Below the pieces are notes generated by a model. That model saw only the letters and a program-made list of their open reading frames with translations. It was not told the DNA's origin and ran no database searches. From CALBPI01 sp942491885 (GTDB taxonomy: Bacteria > Pseudomonadota > Gammaproteobacteria > Steroidobacterales > Woeseiaceae): a stretch of DNA of 64,000 nt. The translations under genes were made by a program, and so were the position numbers. The stretch covers positions 744,001 to 808,000 of the forward strand of contig CALOCQ010000008.1 of the NCBI GenBank assembly GCA_942491885.1, in the 5' to 3' direction. Shown piece after piece: positions 8,129 to 18,600 of the stretch. Position 1 is the stretch's first letter, and each line of letters begins with the position of its first letter.

Positions 8129-9883
8129 ATGACACAAAAGAGCAAGCTCGCCGCCCTGAATGACTGGGTGTCCGAAGTACAACGGCACACCGAGGCCAAT
8201 GAGGTCATATGGTGTGACGGAAGCGATGCCGAATACGACAAGCTGATCGAGCAAATGACCGGTGACGGCACACTGCTGGAACTCAATCAGGACAAATACC
8301 CGGGCTGCTATTTGCATCGCTCGGACCCCAGCGATGTTGCGCGTGTCGAGCACCTTACCTTTGTGTGCACCGAAGACCCCGAAGACGCCGGCCCGAATAA
8401 CAACTGGATGGATCCTGCCGAGGCGAACCGCAAGATCGACGCGCTGTTCCACGGCGCGATGCGTGGCCGCACAATGTATGTCATTCCCTACTGCATGGGT
8501 CCGATCGACTCGCCCTATGCCCGCTGCGGGGTCGAGATTACCGACAGCCCTTACGTGGTTGTGAACATGAAGTTAATGACGCGCATGGGCGCGCAAGCGC
8601 TGGCGCGCATCGAGCGCGAAGGGCATTTCGTTAAAGGGCTGCATTCGACGGGCACGCTCGACCCGGATCAACGCTTTATTATGCATTTCCCGGAAACTCT
8701 GAGCATCAAGAGCTACGGCTCGGGCTATGGCGGCAACGCACTGCTCGGCAAAAAATGCCATGCGCTGCGCATCGCCAGCTGGCAGGGCCGCCGCGAGGGC
8801 TGGCTGGCCGAACACATGCTGATTGTCGGTGTGGAAAGCCCCGCCGGCGATGTCCATTATCTGGCCTGCGCGTTTCCTTCGGCGTGCGGCAAGACCAACC
8901 TCGCGATGTTGATCCCCCCCGCCTCGCAGTCCGGCTGGAAAATCTGGACACTCGGCGATGATATCGCCTGGCTGCATCTCGATGAGGCCGGCCAGCTGCG
9001 CGCAATCAATCCGGAAGCGGGCTATTTCGGCGTTGTTCCGGGGACCAACGAAAAAACCAACAAGAACGCCTACGACACTATCCAGCGCGACACGATATTC
9101 ACCAACGTCGCCCTCACCGCCGACAACTGCCCGTGGTGGGAAGGCAAAGATGACGGCGAGCCCGCGCTGGACTGGCGCGGCAACCCTTACGACGGTGTCG
9201 GCAAGGCAGCGCATCCTAATTCGCGTTTCACCGTTAGTGCCAGCGCCAACCCGAGTTACAGCGAGCTGGCCGAAGCACCGGAAGGCGTGCCGATCTCGGC
9301 CATGGTATTCGGCGGCCGGCGCAAGAGTCTCGCACCGTTAGTCTACGAGGCCAATGACTGGCATCACGGCGTCATGGTTGCGGCCAGCGTCGCGTCCGAG
9401 ACAACCGCGGCGGCGACCGGCGCGGTCGGCATCGTTCGTCGCGACCCGATGGCGATGAAACCGTTCTGCGGCTACAACTTTGCCGACTACTGGAGCCATT
9501 GGCTGTCGTTTGAAACACGCACCAAAACCCTGCCGAAAATATTCCATGTCAACTGGTTCCGCCAGGATGACACGGGGCATTTCCTGTGGCCGGGCTTCGG
9601 TGAAAACCTGCGCGTGATGCGCTGGATTATATCGCGATGCGAAAACAGCATCGGCGCACGACAAACGCCGATCGGCAAACTGCCGTTCGCCAGCGACATT
9701 GATCGCACGGCGCTGGATATCGATTCGGACACGCTCGATGAGCTGCTGCATGTCGATGCCAATGAGTGGCAGGCGGAAATCGATGCGGTCGGCGAGTACC
9801 TGAAAGGGTTTGGTTCGCGGCTACCGGATGCGCTGGAAGATACTCAGAAACGTATCAGCGCGGCGTTGAAGAAAGCGGGTTAG
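8129..9883 (+). CDS. pckG: Phosphoenolpyruvate carboxykinase (GTP)
   Basis: 584 residues, the usual length of the GTP-dependent family. The kinase P-loop appears as FPSACGKTNLAM at about residue 249, followed by the metal-binding GDDIAWL. PYVVVNMKLMTRMG and FRQDDTGHFLWPGFGENLRV are further family signatures. It converts oxaloacetate and GTP to phosphoenolpyruvate, GDP and CO2 in the cytosol, linking the TCA cycle with gluconeogenesis. No clear Shine-Dalgarno precedes the ATG (an AT-rich leader CATTTATTTATTACC instead). Single gene between a terminator and a convergent gene. Most gammaproteobacteria use the unrelated ATP enzyme PckA, so the GTP form is mildly noteworthy. Confidence 0.96.
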   Translation: MTQKSKLAALNDWVSEVQRHTEANEVIWCDGSDAEYDKLIEQMTGDGTLLELNQDKYPGCYLHRSDPSDVARVEHLTFVCTEDPEDAGPNNNWMDPAEANRKIDALFHGAMRGRTMYVIPYCMGPIDSPYARCGVEITDSPYVVVNMKLMTRMGAQALARIEREGHFVKGLHSTGTLDPDQRFIMHFPETLSIKSYGSGYGGNALLGKKCHALRIASWQGRREGWLAEHMLIVGVESPAGDVHYLACAFPSACGKTNLAMLIPPASQSGWKIWTLGDDIAWLHLDEAGQLRAINPEAGYFGVVPGTNEKTNKNAYDTIQRDTIFTNVALTADNCPWWEGKDDGEPALDWRGNPYDGVGKAAHPNSRFTVSASANPSYSELAEAPEGVPISAMVFGGRRKSLAPLVYEANDWHHGVMVAASVASETTAAATGAVGIVRRDPMAMKPFCGYNFADYWSHWLSFETRTKTLPKIFHVNWFRQDDTGHFLWPGFGENLRVMRWIISRCENSIGARQTPIGKLPFASDIDRTALDIDSDTLDELLHVDANEWQAEIDAVGEYLKGFGSRLPDALEDTQKRISAALKKAG

Positions 9884-9961
9884 CGTTGCGCGCGGCTGAG
9901 AAACGGCGACCGTAGAAAAACTGAGTTGCGCCAATCGCGGCGAGATCAGTCCAAAACTTCC

Positions 9962-10870
9962 CTAACCACCCTGCTCTAGCAGAAAGTGCACGGCCAGCGC
10001 CGTGCCGGGCTTGGCGACCTTGCCGAGCCCTATGACGCCCTCGCCGTTCAGCTGCACACTGTCACGACGGATAAATGACTCCTCACCGGCAACGGTTACG
10101 ATAAACGAGCCGTTGGTGCTTTCGTCGACCAGGAAGTATTTATTGCGGCGCTTCTCGATACGGGCGTGAACCCGCGAGATGAGATTGCCTTTGACGACCA
10201 GGTCGTTGTCTTCGGCGCGCCCCATGGTGATTTGCTGGCGTTGCGGATCGACCGGCAACGTTTTGCCACCAAATGACAGCGTCAGTGTGAGTGCATCGTC
10301 CGGGTTCTGTGACCAGCCTATCGCCTGCACGACACTGGTGACCTCCTCGCCCGGCTGCCACATCACTTCGAACAGCGCGACCTCGTCTTTCCTGCCCTTA
10401 ACCACAGCAAGATCAATCTGACGGGTCAGCTTTTTCCAGTCCTCGCTCAACAACTCAACGGTCGAGCCGGTCGTGACAATCTGGCGTGCTTTCGCCTGCG
10501 ACGTCATGCGGTTTGCCGTATGCACAGCCGCGCCGAAAATGTCGTTCGGCTCGCGCGCAACAACGCCGTAGTGGCAACCGATGCGGATGGAGATTGACTG
10601 GCCTTCCGGGACGAGGTCTTTGCTGCCCGAAATGCGCTGCTGCATTTCCACGGAAGCGCTCATCGCCGCGTCGACGTCGTTGAAAATCGACATGACTTCA
10701 TCGCCCATCGTCTTGATGACGTCGCCGCCGGCATCGTTGGTCGCGTTTATCATGATTTCGAGGCATTTACGCACGACTTCGCGCGCCTGATCATCGCCGA
10801 GAGACTCGTATAACTGCGTGCTACCGACCACGTCGGCAAAAACAATCGCAACTTCCAGTTCTTCACTCAT
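9962..10870 (-). CDS. Class III adenylate/guanylate cyclase with C-terminal FHA domain
   Basis: 302 residues. The ATG at 10870 is preferred to a TTG six nt earlier because GGAAAG lies 6 nt upstream. Residues 1-165 form a class III cyclase domain. Both metal aspartates are present (FADVVGST and KTMGDEV), as is the TANRM asparagine/arginine segment; the Lys before MGD fits ATP selectivity. Residues about 190-300 form an FHA domain (ITMGRAEDNDLVV, ISRVHARIE, STNGSFI) that binds phosphothreonine peptides. Likely a cytosolic cAMP source controlled by phosphorylation (inference). No Ser/Thr kinase gene is seen here. The window also holds CRP-like sites, making a cAMP link plausible. Confidence 0.88.
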   Translation of the reverse strand: MSEELEVAIVFADVVGSTQLYESLGDDQAREVVRKCLEIMINATNDAGGDVIKTMGDEVMSIFNDVDAAMSASVEMQQRISGSKDLVPEGQSISIRIGCHYGVVAREPNDIFGAAVHTANRMTSQAKARQIVTTGSTVELLSEDWKKLTRQIDLAVVKGRKDEVALFEVMWQPGEEVTSVVQAIGWSQNPDDALTLTLSFGGKTLPVDPQRQQITMGRAEDNDLVVKGNLISRVHARIEKRRNKYFLVDESTNGSFIVTVAGEESFIRRDSVQLNGEGVIGLGKVAKPGTALAVHFLLEQGG

Positions 10871-10987
10871 CGGCAACTTTCCATGGATGCGTTACGGCCC
10901 CGCAATGCTCAGCACATTCGAAGATGACATATGTTCGATTATACGCACCTAACGCGTTGAAATGTCGAGATATGGGCAAATTTTCGG

Positions 10988-11809
10988 TCACCGCTCCGCG
11001 ACAATGTAGGCAATCCACGCGAGATCGGCCTCGCCTTTCGCGTCGGGGGTAAAATTTCCGTCGCCATCGCCGTCTTCGTCGGTGCCTTCCCAGTAGACAG
11101 TCACCTTGCTGAAGCCCGCCTCGAGCAGCAACTCGCGGATTTCGGGCAGCGTCCAGAGCCGCCAATCGTAGGTGAATGCCTTTTTCATCTTCGAACCATC
11201 GTCGAAGCGGAAGTGAATATGGCAACGGATATGGCCGGTCACGGGGTGGAACTTCGCCTGATGCCAGACGTAGGTAAAGCCCTCGTGCCGGGTCTTTTCC
11301 TTCAGCTCGCTGTAGGCCTCGGAACCGCCGAAGGCATCAAGGAAAAACACACCGTCGTCTGACAACCCGTGCAAAGCGTTAGCGAAATAGTCGCGCAACT
11401 GTTCGCGGGTCTTGAAAATGAAGTAGGAAAAATTGAACGCACCGATGATGTCGACGGGTGCGGTTGCGACCTTCAAAACATCTTCGCGCAACAACTTCAC
11501 GCGCATTTGCTGGTCAGCCGACAGTGGCGAGACGCGATGTTCGATACCCCAGTCGAGCGTCGGGCGATCCAGGTCGACACCAATGGCTTCGTTCGCTGAG
11601 TGTCGCTTTACCCACTCACACGCGGCGCTCGCCGTGCCGCAGAAGTCCTCGCGGAAACGCCGTGCGGGTTTGTCGCGCAGCAACTGGTAGGTCGACTCAA
11701 GGAAGTCGACCTCGTTCTCAACGTCCTGCACCGATTCTTCGTAGAGCTCGTGGCGGTCTGCACGCGCCGCCTGTGTCATCGTCTGTTTGCGATTCGACGC
11801 CTGTGCCAT
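10988..11809 (-). CDS. Class I SAM-dependent methyltransferase
   Basis: 273 residues. FREDFCGTASAACEWVKR stands in for the glycine-rich SAM loop, followed by the acidic AIGVDLDRPTLDW. A later VDIIGAFNFSYFIFKTR and FFLDAFGG complete a Rossmann-like methyltransferase fold. The C-terminus is Asp/Gly-rich (WEGTDEDGDGDGNF). Substrate unknown. It lies 117 nt upstream of the cyclase-FHA gene on the same strand and could share a transcript. The Shine-Dalgarno is weak; an internal ATG (MTQAARADRHE) is an alternative start. Confidence 0.8.
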   Translation of the reverse strand: MAQASNRKQTMTQAARADRHELYEESVQDVENEVDFLESTYQLLRDKPARRFREDFCGTASAACEWVKRHSANEAIGVDLDRPTLDWGIEHRVSPLSADQQMRVKLLREDVLKVATAPVDIIGAFNFSYFIFKTREQLRDYFANALHGLSDDGVFFLDAFGGSEAYSELKEKTRHEGFTYVWHQAKFHPVTGHIRCHIHFRFDDGSKMKKAFTYDWRLWTLPEIRELLLEAGFSKVTVYWEGTDEDGDGDGNFTPDAKGEADLAWIAYIVAER

Positions 11810-11963
11810 GGAGAGGATTCCCGGATTGATTAGTGACGCATGTGCAGCAGCAAATCTGTGCTACCAGATTGTAACCACTGCCCAGCGCAGCTGCCAGCAT
11901 TGTTCAGTCAGCGTCCGGATGGGTAAACTGCACCGCAGTTAGCGCCTCGGATAAGGAACCCGC

Positions 11964-13379
11964 ATGCATTTCAAAAAAATCGTCGCCGCCACAGTCATTG
12001 CATTGCCATTGGCTGCGTTCGCGCAGGCACCAGCCCAAGACGCCTTTGTGCTTGACAAACGCCTCGTGGCGCGCGCAGAGGCATTGCGCGACGCCGCGCT
12101 CGACGACCCGCTGGCGTTTGAATTGGTCGCGTCTTTGACGACAGAAGTCGGGCCGCGCCTTGCCGGCTCGGCGGGCGATATTGCGGCGGTGCGCTGGGCG
12201 GAACAGAAACTGACAAGCCTGGGTTTCAGCAACGTACGCGCCGAACCTGTCGTTGTACCGCGCTGGGATCGTGGCGCGCTCGACATTCGCATCGCGGCGC
12301 CCTATCCACAGCCTATGGCCGGCACGATGCTCGGCGGCAGCGTTGGCACCCCGGAGCAAGGCATCAACGCTACCGTGGTTCGCGTCGAGAGTCTGGCAGA
12401 ACTACAAGGGCTCGATGACGACGCGGTGCGCGGGCGCATCGTGTTCGTCGATCAGGTCATGCGGCGCGTAAAAAGCGGTGCCGGCTACTCCGAAACCGTC
12501 GGCATCCGTGTGCAGGGACCGAGCGTCAGCGCCGCCAAAGGCGCGCTGGCACATGTCATTCGCTCGGTCGGCACCGATGATCACCGCACCGGCCACACGG
12601 GCACGCTCGTATACAGCAAAGACGCAGCCAAGATACCCGCCGTCGCGCTTTCCTCGCCCGACGCCGACATGCTGGCGCGACAAGTTGCCACCGGCGAGCC
12701 GGTGCAGATCAGTCTGAAGTCCAGCGCCCGCGACCTCGGCACAGCGATTTCCTACAACGTCATCGGCGAGATCCCGGGCGGCTCGCGCGCCGACGAGATC
12801 GTGCTGATGGGCGCGCACCTCGACTCATGGGACGAAGGCACCGGCGCATTGGACGATGGCGCGGGCGTCGCGATAGTGACGGCGGCCGCCAAGCTGATCG
12901 GCGACCTCGATGGCAAGCCGAAACGAACGCTGCGCGTCGTACTGTTCGCCAATGAGGAATTCGGCTTGTCCGGCGCGCGCGAATACCTCGCTGACTACAC
13001 CGACCAGGTCGACAATCACGTTATCGGTATGGAGGCTGATCTTGGCGCCGGCGCGGTGTGGGAATTCAGCTCGCAGGTCGCGGACAGCGGATTGCCGATC
13101 ATCGGGGCAATCCACAAACTGCTGGTGCCGCTCGGCATAGCGCGCGGCAACAACATGGCGTTTGGTGGCGCCGATATCGGGCCGTTACGAAACGCGGGCA
13201 TGCCGGTATTTGGCATACGTCAGGACGCCCGGCCGTATTTCGACTACCACCACACGCCCGGTGACACACTCGATAAGATCGTACCTGCCGAGCTGCGTCA
13301 GAATGTTGCCGTCTACGCTACCGCTGCGTTTATTGCGGCTAATATTGATGAGGACTTCGGACGACTGGGCACACGCTAG
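11964..13379 (+). CDS. Secreted M28-family zinc aminopeptidase
   Basis: 471 residues with a signal peptide (MHFKKIVAATVIALPLAAFAQA). A PA-type lid domain spans about residues 110-240. The M28 catalytic core follows, with the two-zinc ligands visible as GAHLDSWDEGTGALDDGAG, FANEEFG, GMEADLG and the C-terminal DYHHTPGDT. All expected metal residues are present. It probably removes amino-terminal residues from peptides in the periplasm or outside the cell, supporting growth on protein. Single gene, convergent with dusA. Confidence 0.92.
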   Translation: MHFKKIVAATVIALPLAAFAQAPAQDAFVLDKRLVARAEALRDAALDDPLAFELVASLTTEVGPRLAGSAGDIAAVRWAEQKLTSLGFSNVRAEPVVVPRWDRGALDIRIAAPYPQPMAGTMLGGSVGTPEQGINATVVRVESLAELQGLDDDAVRGRIVFVDQVMRRVKSGAGYSETVGIRVQGPSVSAAKGALAHVIRSVGTDDHRTGHTGTLVYSKDAAKIPAVALSSPDADMLARQVATGEPVQISLKSSARDLGTAISYNVIGEIPGGSRADEIVLMGAHLDSWDEGTGALDDGAGVAIVTAAAKLIGDLDGKPKRTLRVVLFANEEFGLSGAREYLADYTDQVDNHVIGMEADLGAGAVWEFSSQVADSGLPIIGAIHKLLVPLGIARGNNMAFGGADIGPLRNAGMPVFGIRQDARPYFDYHHTPGDTLDKIVPAELRQNVAVYATAAFIAANIDEDFGRLGTR

Positions 13380-13388
13380 CGTGCGCCC
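13367..13388. terminator. Palindrome between convergent M28 peptidase and dusA genes
   Basis: GGGC-A-CACG-CTAG-CGTG-C-GCCC, a 22-bp near-perfect palindrome overlapping the peptidase stop codon and 21 nt from the dusA stop. It has no T-run. It may act as a bidirectional 3' stem-loop. Confidence 0.35.
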
Positions 13389-13409
13389 GAAGCACAACTA
13401 ACGCTTCAC

Positions 13410-14396
13410 TCAGGCCGCAATCGCTTCGCGGGCGCGCACCGCACGCATCAGCAATGAAGGGTCTGACTCGGGCTTATGCGCCTGCTCGCTCAATGTCCGG
13501 CGCCACTCGCGCGCGCCCGGCAGCCCGGCGAACAGACCCAGCATGTGGCGCGTGATGTGCTTCAGCAGCGCGCCTTGCCCGATCGCGACCGAAGCGTATT
13601 CGGCCATCGCCTCGACCACCGCACGGCGCGTCGGTGGTGTCCATTGGTCGCCGCCACACAGTTGTTCGAATTCGGTCAGCGACCACGGGTTCTGATAGGC
13701 CTCGCGGCCGATCATCACGCCATCCACGTGACGCAAGTGTTCGTTGGCGTCTTGCAGCCCGGTAATTCCGCCGTTGATGACAATACGCAGGCCCGGCATC
13801 TTCTGCTTCAGCGCGTAGACGCGCGGATAGTTCAACGGCGGCACGGTGCGATTCTGTTTTGGACTCAGGCCTTTGAGTATCGCGATACGCGCATGCACGT
13901 CGAACTGTTCGCAGCCCGCATCTGCCAGCGTGGCTACAAAGCGCTCGAAGAAGGCATCGCTGTCCTGATCGTCTATACCAATACGTGTCTTGACCGTTAC
14001 CGGTATCGACACGCGCGCCTGCATCGCCGTGAAACACGCCGCCACCAGCTCGGGTTCGGACATCAGGCAGGCGCCGAAACTGCCACTTTGAACGCGCTCG
14101 CTCGGACAGCCGACATTAATATTGACCGCGTCGTAGCCGGCCTGCTCGGCGAGCTGCGCGGCATCGGCCATCATCGCCGGATCGCTGCCGCCCACCTGTA
14201 ACACAACCGGATGCTCCGCCGCGTTGAAGTTCAGCAGGCGCGCGCTGTCACCGTGGGTCAACGCAGCCGCCGTCACCATTTCGGTGTATAGCAGCGCCGA
14301 CGGTGACAGCAGGCGATGGAAATACCGGCAATGCCGGTCGGTCCAGTCCATCATCGGTGCCACGGCTATGGGCGAAGTGAGGCGATCAGCAGACAT
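13410..14396 (-). CDS. dusA: tRNA-dihydrouridine(20/20a) synthase DusA
   Basis: 328 residues, the normal DusA length. It contains the FMN-enzyme signatures APMMDWTDRHCR, VGGSDP, the active-site cysteine segment NINVGCPSERVQSG, VKTRIG, GLSPKQNR and VMIGREAYQNPW. It reduces uridine at positions 20/20a in the tRNA D-loop using NADPH and FMN. The segment usually written HARKAWLKGLSP in DusA reads HARIAILKGLSP here, losing the common Lys and Trp. The catalytic cysteine is intact, so function is expected. Divergent from the RND efflux genes. Confidence 0.95.
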   Translation of the reverse strand: MSADRLTSPIAVAPMMDWTDRHCRYFHRLLSPSALLYTEMVTAAALTHGDSARLLNFNAAEHPVVLQVGGSDPAMMADAAQLAEQAGYDAVNINVGCPSERVQSGSFGACLMSEPELVAACFTAMQARVSIPVTVKTRIGIDDQDSDAFFERFVATLADAGCEQFDVHARIAILKGLSPKQNRTVPPLNYPRVYALKQKMPGLRIVINGGITGLQDANEHLRHVDGVMIGREAYQNPWSLTEFEQLCGGDQWTPPTRRAVVEAMAEYASVAIGQGALLKHITRHMLGLFAGLPGAREWRRTLSEQAHKPESDPSLLMRAVRAREAIAA

Positions 14397-14605
14397 GCGT
14401 CAATGATAGCAAGATCGCGTGCCGGGTCGGCGCGGATCCCCGCGCGATGATCGCCGGATGCCGCGCTTTGGCGGATATTGCCTCTGCAGCTCCTTTTAGC
14501 CAGGTATCGACCGCTGCTGATCGCCGCGCGCGGACTGGTATCATTGTCGGCCGAATGAAAGCCAGACACGCCTCGCTGCCACCACTACGAGGCTGGAGTA
14601 GCACC

Positions 14606-15697
14606 TTGAACAGGCTAAATGTCAAAATACACCTTTTTGCCGCGGCGCTCACATTGACCCTCGCAGGCTGTAACGTCGATGAAGCACCTGCGGTCCGCGA
14701 GCAACCAACTATCCAGATCATTGCTCACAAGGTTGCCATGCGCACCGATGTCGCGACCATCGAGGCGGTCGGCACTGCGCGCGCACGCGCTTTCGCCGAG
14801 ATCTACCCGGACACGGGCGGCGAGGTTGTCAGCGTAAGCTTCACCGCCGGCGTACAGGTCGAGAAAGATGCCGTATTGCTGCAACTCGATGCGCGCGAGG
14901 AAAGCCTGGCGGTCGCGCGCGCGCGGGTCGCCGTGAAAGACGCAGAACTACTGCTCAACCGGTTCCGGAAACTGCAGTCGCCCGGCGCGGTATCCGTCAG
15001 TGAGATCGATGCGGCGCGCACAGCATTAGACGGGGCTCGCATCGACCTGCAACTGGCTGAGGTGGCACTGGATGAGCGCAGCGTGCGCGCGCCGTTCAAG
15101 GGCTATGTCGGACTCACCGACATCGACGCGGGCGCACGCATCACGCCGCAAACCATCATTACACGACTGGACGACCGCGAAGTGCTCTACGTCGATTTTG
15201 ACGCGCCGGAGCAGGTCTTCGGACGCATCGCCATCGGCACCGTCATTCCCATGGCGCCATTCGCTGACCCGACCCGCAGTTACAATGCCGTGGTTGGAAA
15301 TATCGACAGCCGCATCAATGCCACCAGTCGCAGTTTCACGATCCGTGCCGAGATCGATAACCGCAGCGACGATCTGCGCCCCGGCATGAGTTTTCGCGTC
15401 GGCTTTGAGTTACCCGGGCAGGCGTATCCAGCCGTGCCCGAAGCCGCGATTGTATGGGGCGGCGACGGTGCTTTTCTGTGGCAGGTTCGCGACGGTAAAG
15501 CGGCGCGTGTTCCGGTCACCATCGTGTCTCGCCAGGAAGGCCAGGTACTCGTGCGCGCGCCGATCGCCGAAGGATCGTTGATCGTGGCGGAAGGCGTGCA
15601 GAAAGTCCGCGAGGGGACCGCCGTCAATGATCCGGCGATGGGCCGGCAAGCGCCCGACGAGACAGCCGTGCCTGCGGGCAATGAGGCAACCCCATGA
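14606..15697 (+). CDS. RND efflux membrane fusion lipoprotein
   Basis: 363 residues if the TTG at 14606 is used. GGAG lies 7 nt upstream and the product then opens with a short lipoprotein signal (MNRLNVKIHLFAAALTLTLAGC). An in-frame ATG at 14555 is the alternative. The body has the barrel-sandwich and helical-hairpin pattern of HlyD/MexE-type adaptors (YPDTGGEVVSVSFTAGVQVE, LDERSVRAPFKGYVGLTDID), ending in a beta-barrel domain. It bridges the inner-membrane pump to an outer-membrane channel. Its stop overlaps the pump start (ATGA), so the two are translationally coupled. No outer-membrane factor gene is adjacent. Confidence 0.92.
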   Translation: MNRLNVKIHLFAAALTLTLAGCNVDEAPAVREQPTIQIIAHKVAMRTDVATIEAVGTARARAFAEIYPDTGGEVVSVSFTAGVQVEKDAVLLQLDAREESLAVARARVAVKDAELLLNRFRKLQSPGAVSVSEIDAARTALDGARIDLQLAEVALDERSVRAPFKGYVGLTDIDAGARITPQTIITRLDDREVLYVDFDAPEQVFGRIAIGTVIPMAPFADPTRSYNAVVGNIDSRINATSRSFTIRAEIDNRSDDLRPGMSFRVGFELPGQAYPAVPEAAIVWGGDGAFLWQVRDGKAARVPVTIVSRQEGQVLVRAPIAEGSLIVAEGVQKVREGTAVNDPAMGRQAPDETAVPAGNEATP

Positions 15698-18600
15698 GAC
15701 CATCGTCGACGGGTCTGCCCGAACTCGCGGTCAAGCGACCGCTGCTTATCGCTGTACTGAACATCCTGATCATCATCGCAGGGCTTGCGGCGCTGTTCGG
15801 TATCGAGGTACGCGAACTGCCTGACGTCGACCGACCGATAGTCGGCGTCAATGCCACCTATCGCGGCGCAGCACCGGAAACCGTCGACGCCGAGGTCACC
15901 AGCGTCCTTGAAGGTGCCATTGCGCGCGTATCGGGTGTTCGCGAAATTAACTCCTCGAGCGAAGAGAACAGCGCGCGTATTCGTATCGAATTCAACCCCG
16001 GCGTGGACCTGGATATCGCAGCGTCGGATGTGCGCGAAGCACTGAGTCGCGTCACCCGACAGTTGCCGGATCGCGTAGAGGACATCTTCGTCAGCAAGGC
16101 CGATAATGATGCGCAGCCGGTGATCTCACTAGCTGTTGTCGCGCCCGGCTATCGCGAAGACGCGCTGACCCGAATCATAGATACCGATATCGCGCCGGAG
16201 ATTCTCTCCATCGAAGGCGTCGCATCGGTGCAGGAATTCGGTGCCCGTGAACGCCAGATGCGCGTCGTTCTCGACCCGCTGAGACTAAGCCGTTTCGGAC
16301 TGACGGTAACCGATGTTGCCGATGCCCTTCGTCAGGCACCATTCGACGTGCCGGTGGGCAGCTTTCGCTCGGAGGACCAGGAACTGATCGTCCGCGCGGA
16401 AGCGACTGCTGCGACCCCTGAGCTGATCAAGTCGGTAATCATCCGCGACAATACACGCATCGGCGATGTTGCCGAAGTTGTGCTCGCCCCCGCCGATGCC
16501 GTGAACCTGCTGCGCCTTGATGGCCAACCCATTATCGGGCTTGGCATCGTCCGTCAGGCACAGTCCAACACCATAGAAATCTCCAATGCGGTCAAAACCC
16601 GCGTCGCGCAGCTGAACGAACGATTTGACGATATCGAGTTGGTCATTACATCGGATGACGCGCTGTTCATACGTGCATCAGTGCGTGAGGTACTGACGAG
16701 CCTTTTGATCACCATCGCGATTGTTATCCTGACGATCTGGGTGTTTCTGGGCTCGTGGAAGGCTACTCTAGTGCCGTCGGTAGCAATCCCTGTTTCACTG
16801 ATCGGCACCGTCGCAGGCATTTGGCTGCTCGGCTTCTCAATCAACTTGCTGACGCTGCTCGCACTCGTTCTCGCGACCGGACTGATCGTCGACGATGCCA
16901 TTGTCGTGCTGGAGAACATCCAGCGTAAGCAAACCCAGGGACTCAAGCGGCGTGCCGCAGCTGCTATCGGCGCGCGCCAGGTCTTCTTTGCCGTCGTAGC
17001 AACCACCGCCGTTCTGATCGCTGTTTTCGTACCCATTTCTTTCCTGCCGTCGACAACCGGTCGGCTGTTCCGTGAATTCGGCTTTGTACTGTCACTGTCG
17101 GTGATTATTTCGTCGTTCGTGGCGCTTTCGCTTGCGCCCGCAATCGCCGCGAAGTTTCGCTTCAAGCCACTCGGCAGCGACGAGGACACCTCTCCTCTCG
17201 CACCGCTCGGCAGGGCACTGGGCGGCGCCTACGCCCGTGCGCTCAAAGGCTGTTTCGCGCATCCCGTGCTGACCGTCGGCGCGTCGCTGCTGGTCGCCGC
17301 CGGCGCAATCCTTGCGCTGATGCAGATTGAAAGCGAACTCGTGCCGCCCGAAGACCGCGGTCGCGTCGAAGTCTTCGCGACGGGCCCGGACGGCGTCGGG
17401 CTCGCTTTCATGGAACGTCAGTCCGACCAGATGGAAGCCATTCTGCAACCGCTGCGCGACAGCGGCGTGATCGCATCGGTGTACACCATCGTCGGGCGCT
17501 ATGATCCGAACCGCGTCGGCATCACCGCGCAGCTCGCCCCGTGGGAGCAGCGCGACATGAGCCAGCAGGATGTCATCGACGAACTGCGGGGCCCGATGTC
17601 GGCCATACCCGGTTCGCGTGTCTCTGTATTCGCGCGCGGCAGCCTGGACACGGGGCGCGGCTTTCGCAGCGGCCTGCAGGTTGCGCTGACGGGCGGCGAT
17701 TATGAGGAGATCTACACGGCGGCGCGCGCGCTTGCCGCGCGGATTGAACAAGACTCAACCATTCTGAGCAATTCAGAGATCTCCTATCAGCCGACCCAAC
17801 CGCAGTTGTCTGTGCAGGTCGATCGGCGTCGCGCCGCCGATCTTGATGTGCCGCTGGACGAGATCTCGACGACGCTGCGCGCCATGGTCGGCGGCGAGGA
17901 TGTTGTCGACCTGAACGTGCAGGATCAGGCCATCCCGATCATCCTCGAGTCGGAAACCAGCGCCATCGAGAACCCTTCGGATTTGCGTAACCTGTTCGTG
18001 CGCTCACGCAGCGGACAATTGGTACCCGTCTCAAGCCTGACGACCATTGTCGAAGAAGGCGTCGCCGCCGAACTCGATCGCGTCGAACAGCGCCGCGCCA
18101 TCGAAGTCGAGTCTGACATCGCGCCCGGCGTGACACTGGCCGACGCCATCGCCGAAATGAAGCGCCTCGCCGACGGCACAGTGCCCGACGGCATCGGCAT
18201 GCTCTTCCAGGGAGAGGCCGCAACGCTGCAGGAAAGCTCGCGCGAACTCTCGGTCACCTATGCATTCGCGCTGATCATCGTCCTGCTGGTGCTCATCGCG
18301 CAGTTCGAGAGCCTCACCAGCCCGCTGGTTGTCATGTTGATTATTCCGTTCGGGCTCGCGGCGGCCGTCTTTGCGCTGTACTTCACCGGCATTTCGCTCA
18401 ACATTTACTCGCAGATCGGGCTGATCTTGCTGATCGGGCTTATGGCGAAGAACGGCATTTTGTTGGTCGAATTCGCCGATCAGCTGAGAAACGCCGGGCG
18501 AACCGTTCGTGAGGCTGCCTTCGAAGCCGCGACGATTCGCGCACGACCGATCGTAATGACGGTCGTCTCGACCATGCTCGGCGCGCTGCCGCTGATCATC

